In this document: one piece after another, positions 56,575 to 64,000 of the stretch
Layout: each line of letters opens with the position of its first letter
How positions within the stretch are numbered: the stretch's first letter is position 1
From: Scilla litardierei
Lineage: Eukaryota > Streptophyta > Magnoliopsida > Asparagales > Asparagaceae
Reading direction: 5' to 3'
Assembly: GCA_030789695.1 (NCBI GenBank)
Contig: CM061142.1
Location: forward strand, 154,290,714 to 154,354,713
DNA length: 64,000 bases
Notes under the pieces: model-generated
The model's database searches: none
What the model was told of the DNA's origin: nothing
Seen by the model: the letters and a program-made list of their open reading frames with translations, nothing else
Translations under genes and position numbers: made by a program

Positions 56575-56592
56575 TCCCCAGCAACGGTGCCA
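56575..56592 (-). other. Primer-binding site of D (two mismatches)
   Basis: The minus strand reads TGGCACCGTTGCTGGGGA, two changes from the tRNA-Asp site of A and B, 6 nt from the LTR edge at 56599. Confidence 0.8.
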
Positions 56593-58737
56593 AAAACTTG
56601 ATCGCGCCCGGATATACACCCGGAAAATGACAGTAGTCTTACCGCAAGCGCACGGTGAAGTGGCGAGCGGGTATCGAACACAGGGAGGACAAATGACAGT
56701 ACTCTATCTTGATCACCTAGCTATTGATGGAATAATGGAATGGTTTTGGAAATGTTGTCACAGTCGTTCAAATAACAAATAGAATTCAATATAATAAAAG
56801 CGTCTAGGGCTAGGAAATCCCCACTACGGACCGTCACTTATCCTTGTGGATCATGAATTTCAATGTTACAAAACTTGAATTAAGGTGAACTAGTAGTAAC
56901 TGAATATAGAACCAAGCTCACGCTCTCGCGCTATTGCCGGTCTATAGCAACCTAGATTAGGGCCTACTCTTGTGCAAACCTTAACCTAAGCCACTAGCAT
57001 GAAGATCGACATCATCGTCCAATCGCACCTCGAACCCACTCTCGTGCAAACTCGAGCTACGATCTAGGTTATGATAGTTCGTATTCATCCAATCTCTTGC
57101 AAACGAATATTAGTATAGATTTATAATAAAAATCCTAGCTTTGGTCCAATCTCTTATAAAACAAATCTAGAGAATCTCGAGTATAAACCTAAATCGAATA
57201 TCTAGGCCTTCCCATCGATTGAGATCCAATCTCTTGCAAACCCCAATCGATAAAAATTCCTAGCTACCCCTAATAAATCAATCACAACCTAATCTTTTAT
57301 CAATCCTAGCAACAATTCAATTCATTCATCACAATTTTAAGATCGGGACCATAGAGTTCATCCACATGTCCTAGAACGACGAAACTACTCACAATTCATC
57401 ATAGAAATCTCAGAATTAACAAATAAGATCATAGCAAAATTCATTGTAGAGAGAAAATAATTCATAAAAACTAGAAATTTAGACAAAAAGAACAAACCAA
57501 ATTGCGCGTTTTTGATCTCTAGCTGAGAATTACAATAAGAATAGCCGTAAAAATTAACTTCAAGTCCCTCCTAAAACTAGGAATAAAACTAGCCTTAAAT
57601 ACAAGTCAATATCGTCCAGAAATTCCTGACAGATTTGCCCCTGGCGCAGCCAAAAACCCTAATTCGCGACACAGTCGGACTGCACTACCGGCCGAGTGTA
57701 ACATGTCACTCGGTCGAGTGACAAACCCAAAGAAAAACAGAGAAATAATGGGTTTCGGGGGTCTGTCGCCCTGTTACACTCGGGCGAGTGTACTTCTTCA
57801 TTCGGCCGAGTGAGCTTTCTTGCTCGGTCGAGTGCATCTTCTCCAAATTCCAGTAACTCAGATGATTTTCGGGAGAAAAACCCTGTTCCACTCAGGCGAG
57901 TGGGCTTCTCCATTCGACCAAGTGGGTTTTCTTGGTCGGCCGAGTGGACTTTGAAGATCGACAGTCATGTATTCGTTTCACTCGGCCGAACGCTCTCCTT
58001 CACTCGACCGAGTGAAACACTCTGGTCGGCCGAGTGAGCTGTTTCTGGACTCTTTTCCTCTCCTCCTCGATTCCTCGTCCATTCTATCGAGCTTCTTCCT
58101 CTTCTATCCACCATCTAGCACTGCTAGCTCCCCAATAAGGCTGTGGGCGATGTAACGATCTGTTTTCATTGTACTTTGTTCGTGCACGTGCTTTTGACCG
58201 TGCACGTATTTATTTTAGACTTTATCTGTTTGTGAACACTTTGGTGTGATATGTCGTTGTGAACGTCTCTGAGAGTATTAAATTGTGGCACTAATTTGGA
58301 ACGACATTTCTCGGGTCGTTTCCCCACGATTTAATCTTATTCGAAGAGACGTTGTGATTTTCACTTTTGACGTGAGACGTTTCTATTTTTACTTTCGTCG
58401 TCCGACGTTGAAATTAAGATCTGTCTTCTTAGTCTTCTTTCTCTCGTCGTCCCGATCACCCCAATATTTATTTTACAATTTTTGGAGTTTATTTGACCTA
58501 TTTTACATTTTTAGCAAAGCTTATAATATTTTTAATAACTAAGTTTTAATGTATTTTTAGCCAAATAAAATTTTTATTAGATTATGATACTTCAAACTAT
58601 TTTTGAGCCAAATCCTAGCTCATCTTGGCCGCAACCCAAGCCATGCGTGGGTTAGAGAGGGTGAGTTTTGAGTTTTAATTATTTTTAAATCCTAATCCTA
58701 TTAGAATTAGCCCTAGACCAGGTCAACCCCTCTATAC

Positions 58738-58745
58738 TATATAAA
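58738..58745 (+). promoter_or_regulatory. TATA box of solo LTR C
   Basis: TATATAAA, about 35 bp before a CA/AT-rich start region. Unlike the other LTRs, the repeated GACCGA words lie downstream of it. Confidence 0.55.
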
Positions 58746-60497
58746 CAACCCTTAGGCTACCATATTTTCGCAAGCAATCAACCCTAGCCGTCACAAAAAC
58801 CCCCCGTTCTCGCTTGCGACGTTCGTCGCAACAGCAGCCGCAGCCGCCCGTGCCCGACCAAGAGAATTCCTCTTTTTCTCTCGGTCTGACCGAAGATCTC
58901 GCCCGCACCGCCGCTCCGCTCCACATCGCACAGCTGTCGCCCCGCCTGACCGAGAGACCCCATCGGTCTGACCGGTCACCCCGCCCGCTCCGCACAGCCG
59001 CTCTGCATCCGCTGTAGCCCAAGAGCACGACCGACCCGCCCGCTGTGTCCGACCGAAGACTTTGCCCGCATCGCCCGCTCCGTTGTAGCTTGCAACGGTG
59101 CAGCCCCCGCCCAAGCGCCCGACCGAAGACTTTCCTCACACCGGCCCGCTCTGACCGAGAGCCCCTGCTCCGCATCGCACCCTACAGCGCTGCACAGCTG
59201 CCCGCCGTGTCTAACCGAGCCAAATCCTCGCAGCGGCCTGTGTTTGACCGAGCGACGTTCGTCGCAACATTGCAACTTTCGCAACGCTTGCCACCGTGGG
59301 CCCCCAAGTTCTCCAGAGGTGTTGTGGGTCCCCCATTAGCCCCTAGCACTATTGTGGGTCCCACTTAGGTATCTCTTCTTTGTGGATTTGCCGTTTACGA
59401 CGTTACGATACGTCGTAGGCCGTTGTCGCACGTTCTAGCTTTGGAATCTTGGTTCGTTGCTCCGGTTGCTGCCCAGATCATTCGAGCGAGGAATCTATTC
59501 TGGAATCTGGACTTGGAGCACGATCTTTTTATTCCAACCCCTGGCGTCGCTACCCGATGCTAGTGTAGCTTTCGCGTCGTGTTGAGGTAACGCTTTGCAC
59601 CCTTAGGACCCCACCCTCAGACTGATAATTAAGACTAAAAATTGATGTTTTAAATTGTTTTAAATTCACTAATCAAAGATTAATAAAATGGGAATGTAGG
59701 CCGGTGGACTTGTGCACGTAGGTAGAATTGGAATTTGGACTCTTTGGACGGTGTATTCAAACGTTTGACTTACAGGCAAGTGAAACTTGCCAACTTTTGC
59801 TTAGGGCCATGTTTTAGGCCACTTCATTGTTTTTAGCGTAAAAGAGACTAGACAGTGAAATGATAGCTGTCTAGACGCAACTTTAAGATCTGGCTTGACA
59901 ACGAAGCTAGATCTGTCACACTGCCATGTCACTCATGCATTGATATCTGCCATGTTTAAATTCCTTATCTGTACGCACTTAAACTGTTATCTGACATGCA
60001 TTGCATCTTACATGTCATTCAAGTTGAATGTTGCATTCGTAGCACACGCTACATTACTTGTACATCCTTGTTCAGGCTAGGTGCACCCCTATGCCATCAT
60101 GAAAAACACTTCCTGGCTCGTGATCCAGAAGCGGGCCTCATGTGTTGGTCAAAAGCCAATGCCCGATACACGTGGATGGGTAGGGATAAGCGATCACTTG
60201 AGCTTAGGAGTTGGCCGCGCAGCCACTCTAGCCAAAAGGTGTAATCTATGTGCACGAGTAGCTTACTAGACTTGTCTTTGTACTTGTGATTGTTCATGTA
60301 AAACTTGACATCCATGCCATGTTTCAAATGCCATGCTCGTACTTTACTTTACTTTACCTTACTTGTTGCACTCATGTTATAACTGCCATGTCATTGCATC
60401 ATGCTAGAACTTCTAGGTTGTTCACTTTACTTTTAGTTCCTTGCACAAGTCTCTTGTAGACTTGCTGACATGTGCCCCTTGCTCTTTTGGGTGACAC

Positions 60498-60605
60498 ATG
60501 TTAGACCCTGAGCCAGAGACCGTAGCTGAGGACGATGTGTTTGTTGACGCTGAGCCGGAGCCTACGTTTGACGAGGAGTTGGTGGACACCGGAGACCAGT
60601 CTTAG
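60498..60605 (+). CDS. Short acidic ORF inside LTR C (35 aa)
   Basis: ATG 60498 to TAG 60603-60605 encodes a 35-residue protein rich in D and E (starting M-L-D-P-E-P-E, ending T-G-D-Q-S). The related LTR C' has a counterpart on the minus strand (37591 to 37488) with the same start (M-L-D-P-E-P-E) and end (G-D-Q then T), but with a one-base shift in the middle. No family is recognised. It may be a remnant of a longer ORF that once ran into the LTR. Confidence 0.4.
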   Translation: MLDPEPETVAEDDVFVDAEPEPTFDEELVDTGDQS

Positions 60606-61514
60606 AAACTGATTGAGTTGCTTTTACTTTAGGTTGCTGTTAGTTGTCGGTGCGTAGCACCATTACTTTGCTTTTGTACTTTGTACTTTTGTTGGCCATG
60701 CTGGGGCCTCTTTTTAGACTCTTTTTCCTTTTAGCCTGGTGGCTTTTCTGCGATGTTGGAGTTTATTATTTTGGATATTCTGAGATTTCTCTTTTGTCTT
60801 ATTTCCTTATTATTATCTTTGTTTCGTTTCGCGTTGCAAGGACCTGCCATTTAATGTTGATTGACGCTTATCGGACTTGCAGCTTTGCAGCTTCAAGTCT
60901 GAGCGGACCTTCTCACGCTTCGCCTCCATATTTTTGGGAAGCGGGGCGTGACAGGCGATGCTCCGGTGCGCGTGAAAGTCCCTTGATCTCATTTTTACTC
61001 CAGATCGCTCTATATTCCCTGAAATCCGACAAAAACAAGAAATAGTGAAAATCAACGCGATATCGTCGAATAATCGTGAAAAACGTAATATGGACGATCG
61101 AAACGACATGAAAACATGCAGAAAAAAGGTGTAAAATAAGGAGCGATCAATACTCCGAAGAAACTCAAACACACTCGAGACAAAGACGAATTTGCTAGTT
61201 CTACATCAACCACAAGATGAATCCGTGCTCAAGCTTAAATGAAGAAGGAACTCAAATTCAAGAGAAGCAAGCTTCCACCAAACCAGCTTCCCGAAGGTCC
61301 TGTCTTAGTATAGTGTGTGAGTTCTTAGGATGATGTTAAAGCCAAAGTAGATATAGCATGCACACATAAATGATTTCGAAAACAAATGTTTTAAATGTTT
61401 TAAAACCATTTTAAACTCTTGAGAGCAATTGCTAGCCTTTTCATATCCTAGTAGTCAATCTCCATTACACCCAAGAGTTGACTGCACTCTGTGCTAGCTA
61501 AGTTTCAGAAGAAA

Positions 61515-61625
61515 TTGCTCTGGGAGTCGACTACCAAAGGAGGGAGTCGACTACCAGCTGGAATCAAATTTTCCAATGAAACACTCTGGGAGTCGACTAC
61601 CACTCCTAGGGAGTCGACTACCAGC
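61515..61625. repeat. GGGAGTCGACTACC dyads in LTR G
   Basis: Four copies of GGGAGTCGACTACC in two close pairs (about 61520-61557 and 61588-61622), 100-210 bp upstream of the TATA. Confidence 0.75.
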
Positions 61626-61725
61626 TGGCAAATTTCAATGATTTGACTTGCTGATTTCACTCTTCATCCTTAATTTTTGAGACAAAAGTCAAACCTCATT
61701 TGAAATTTGAATCCTCTTCTTTTCA

Positions 61726-61735
61726 CTATAAATAG
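61726..61735 (+). promoter_or_regulatory. TATA box of LTR G
   Basis: ACTATAAATA on the plus strand, downstream of the dyads, supports plus orientation. Confidence 0.65.
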
Positions 61736-62525
61736 AGGACTCTGTGAGATTTTTATATAACAATTATATTATCATCAATTCAAAAAATCTCTCTTGTGCT
61801 AAAATTCTCAGATCTCGTATTTATTCTGCTCTCATTATTCTTTAGCCAAATCTGTTTTAATTTTTGATCTCCCAATCATTTTCAAAGTTATTATTTCTGA
61901 GATCAATTTTATTTGGCATTAAAAAATTTGCTTTTTAATAATCCGTGTTCTTTATTCTTTTATCTATTGAAAGGATTTTTGAAAGCAAACGATCTAGATC
62001 ACAAAGACTCATTCTATATCTTTGTGTGATCTAAAGATCGATTTGAATTCTTTTAGCCACATAATACACTTGTTATATTTTACTTTGGCTATAGAATTTC
62101 GGGTGTAAATCCAAACTCCACTAATTCTTGTGGTGAGTTGGAAATCGTTTTTATTTGTGATTTCCCCTTTGTTGAAAGGGAGTTGGAAATCCTAGACAAG
62201 TCTAGGTAGTCGGAAATCCTGATCAAGGCTAGGTGTTTGGAAAAATCCTAACGAGTGAAGTTAGGTGCTTGTATTGCTTAGGCAATAGTGGAAAATCTCG
62301 TACCAGATTGGTCGAGGACTGGACGTATCCAAGTTGCGGGGAATCAGGATAAAAATCTTTGTGTTTGCGTTTGCATTCTTCTGCAATTGTTTATACTTGT
62401 TCTTGCACTCTTTATCTGCTAACAGATTATTTGTTCATATTATTGCAAGTTAATTCTTTTGTTTATATTCGCTGTGTAAACATCAATACCTATTTGTATA
62501 AAGATATCTGTTAGTAATCCTAGCA

Positions 62526-64000
62526 TGAAGCTATCAATTCATTTGTACCACTGCCTGGGTGACTACTTCGACCCGTACAACGATTTCTTCAACCTGCATA
62601 CCAAAGTCTGTTTTCCTTCAACTCTGAACCCCTCAGGCTACTGCATATGGATTTCCTCATCAAGGTCTCCATGCAGAAAGGCGGTCTTCACATCTAGTTG
62701 CTCCAACTCCATGTCCATGCTAGCAACTGGCGCCAACAACACACGAATCGATGTGTGTCGCACAAGCTGCGAGAATATCTCATTGTAGTCTTCTCCCTTC
62801 CTTTGTGCAAATACCTTGGCTACCAATCTTGCCTTATACCTGACATTGTTCCCATCTTAAGTTGAACTTTCCTTGACCTTGTATATCCAACGACAACCAA
62901 TGGCACGCTTCTCGCTAGGTAACGGCACCAAATCCCAAGTGTCGTTCCGGTGAAGAGACTACATCTCCTCCTCCATAGCTCCTTGCTATTGAGCGGCATC
63001 TCCTGAGACTATGGCTCCACCATATGTCGCTGGCTCCTCGTGCTCTGATTGAGTGCATAAGCCACCATATCATCGAAAGAATATCACGCATAATCCCATG
63101 CTCCAAATCTTTCTGGTGCTTTCTTCACCCTCTTCGATCTCCACGTTCCATCATTACCTACATAGGTGTTAATGCGTACCTGAGATGTACCGGGTGTCTG
63201 CACTTGGTCCTCGGCATGGACCTCATCATCTCCCTCAACTGGAGCTTCGACCATCAACTCCTTGCCTGGTCGTTGAGTGGGCTGGACCAGAAGATTGACT
63301 TTCTCCGTCAAAATCACCTCGGCGGACATGTCCTCTTTTGAATGAGAATGCTCTGCCCTGAGAATTGCATCCTCATCAAAAGTGACATGTCGGCTCACTA
63401 TCTCTTTCTGACCCTCTGGATCCCACAAATGATAGCTCTTGACGCCGTGGCCATATGCAAGGAAGATACACTTCTTTGCTCTTAGATCCAATTTATCGCC
63501 CATATATTGCACATATGCCAGGCAACCCACAATGCGCAAGTATGAATAATCTCTAGCTTCACCACTCCACATCTCCTCAGGGATCTTGTAGCCAATCGCT
63601 GTTGAAGGAACTCTATTCAAAATGTGCACATCAGTCGTGAGTATCACACCCCAGAACTCCTTCCCTAAACCGGCTGAGTGACTCAAACACCACACTCTCT
63701 CCAATAATGTACGATTCATCCGCTCTACCACCCCATTCGACTGTGGATCTCTGGGTGTGCTAAAATGTCTGCAGATCCCATGGAGTTTGTAGAAATTTCT
63801 AAACTCCCTTAAGGTAAACTCCCCTTCATTGTCAGATCTAAGCACCTTCACGTGCCTTCCGGTTTGCTTCTCCACCATGGTCTTCCACTCTCGAAACATA
63901 TCAAAAGTCTGATCCTTCGACTTCATTAATACATCCAGACTTTGCGAGAGTAGTCATCAATAAACTAGACAAAATACCTAGCTCCTCCTCTTGACTGCTC
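62526..64000 (-). pseudogene. Copia pol fragment (integrase core to RT), decayed and truncated
   Basis: Minus-strand pol of a Copia element different from the young one. From the right edge: integrase core (F-I-D-D-Y-S-R near 63950, L-R-S-D-N-E-G-E-F near 63840, N-G-V-V-E-R-M-N-R-T-L near 63730), an open frame from 63926 to 63084 ending A-P-E-R-F-G-A-W-D-Y, then the reverse transcriptase start (C-R-W-I-Y-K-V-K, Y-K-A-R-L-V-A-K, L-D-V-K-T-A-F-L-H-G-D-L near 62670, K-K-S-L-Y-G near 62590). Stops lie near 63967, 63928, 63078, 62996, 62856, 62636, 62573 and 62546. The RT ends abruptly at LTR G, before the Y-V-D-D region. The right side leaves the window. Confidence 0.85.

Larger units (their letters stand above)
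58151..60953 (+). repeat. Solo LTR C (2803 bp)
   Basis: TGTAACGATCTG ... GGGGCGTGACA flanked by GGCGA (58146-58150 and 60954-60958). There is no internal region, so it is a solo LTR left by LTR-LTR recombination. TATA TATATAAA is at 58738-58745. GC-rich GACCGA-containing repeats follow downstream (58860-59240). A short acidic ORF lies at 60498-60605. The 3' half is homologous to C'. Confidence 0.9.
46926..61149 (-). mobile_element. Gypsy (Athila/Tat-like) element D, non-autonomous
   Basis: LTRs at 46926-48666 (1741 bp) and 56599-61149 (1743 bp once nested solo LTR C and its duplication are removed). Flanking duplication ATACTC (46920-46925 and 61150-61155). PBS at 56575-56592. Minus-strand order: gag-protease, GGAGGCAACCC-type motif, internal dyad array, ATHILA ORF1-like gene, 3' region with hairpin and polypurine tracts. 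No RT or integrase. Its LTR termini and dyads are clearly related to those of element A, although the bodies differ. LTR divergence is a few percent by eye, so it is older than the young Copia. Confidence 0.88.
56599..61149 (-). repeat. 5' LTR of element D, interrupted by solo LTR C
   Basis: LTR sequence occupies 56599-58150 and 60959-61149; 58151-60953 is solo LTR C and 60954-60958 its duplicated GGCGA. The dyad cluster is at 57686-58040. Confidence 0.9.
61150..62525 (+). repeat. Copia LTR G, right part
   Basis: TATA CACTATAAATAGA is at 61725-61737, preceded by four GGGAGTCGACTACC dyads (61515-61625). The 3' section resembles the R-U5 of the young Copia (GGATAAAAATCTTTGTGTTTGCG near 62350). 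It ends about ...GTAATCCTAGCA at 62525. No PBS follows, so it is a 3' or solo LTR. Its left part lies across element D at 46857-46925. I could not find matching target duplications. Confidence 0.6.

Noticed and set aside
58732..59368. Arginine- and alanine-rich open frames on both strands
   Set aside because: They fall in the GC-rich repeat of solo LTR C, overlap one another in several frames, and match no family.
61150..62525. Host gene promoter and first exon (good TATA at 61726)
   Set aside because: The layout matches a Copia LTR (dyads, TATA, R-U5 ending in GTGTTTGCG-type sequence) and no host coding sequence follows.

Overview
The window is nuclear DNA from a plant, almost certainly a repeat-rich angiosperm; I cannot name the species. 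The evidence is Copia and Gypsy (Athila/Tat-like) LTR retrotransposons, primer-binding sites matching plant initiator tRNA-Met and tRNA-Asp, plant-type gag, integrase and reverse-transcriptase domains, and insertions nested inside one another. I found no host protein gene, tRNA, rRNA or CRISPR array. Almost every base belongs to, or is interrupted by, a retroelement.

Layout. 1-2444: 5' end of a minus-strand Copia element (gag, PBS, 1.8 kb LTR). 2445-6920: two plus-strand Gypsy-type LTRs, here called E (about 2879-4680) and F (5455-6907, with its polypurine tract). 6926-30813: minus-strand element A, a tandem LTR-body-LTR-body-LTR chain enclosed by one 5 bp target duplication (agtgc). Its third LTR is split by a young, almost complete plus-strand Sirevirus-like Copia (20200-29544; LTRs of 1363 bp with five differences; duplication atact). 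30814-32417: non-coding flank. 32418-45056: minus-strand Gypsy element B (gag-protease, internal promoter-like block, ATHILA ORF1-like gene), interrupted at 37144-39302 by a truncated LTR (C'). 45057-46856: non-coding, microsatellite-rich. 46857-62525: a plus-strand Copia LTR (G) split by minus-strand Gypsy element D (46926-61149), which carries a 2.8 kb solo LTR (C, 58151-60953) in its own right LTR. 62526-64000: a decayed minus-strand Copia pol.

How it works together. The young Copia keeps recognisable gag, protease, integrase, reverse transcriptase and RNase H in one reading frame broken by four stop codons. Elements A, B and D are non-autonomous. A encodes one gag-derived protein. B and D encode gag-protease plus an ATHILA ORF1-like protein but no reverse transcriptase or integrase, so any mobility would need enzymes from elsewhere.

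The most notable signal is one no single feature explains. In nearly every LTR family here, Copia and Gypsy alike, a cluster of short CG-centred dyads lies just upstream of the TATA box, and each family has its own dyad sequence (for example ACAGTCGACTGT, CACTCGGCCGAGTG, GCACGGCCGTGC, TTGGTCGACCAA, CACCCGATCGGTTG). Elements B and D, and marginally the young Copia, repeat their own LTR's dyad inside the element, downstream of pol or gag-protease; in B and D this second array precedes the ORF1-like gene. I recall palindrome clusters and multiple polypurine tracts being described for Copia Sireviruses. Their presence in unrelated Gypsy families, and the second internal array, is what I would follow up.
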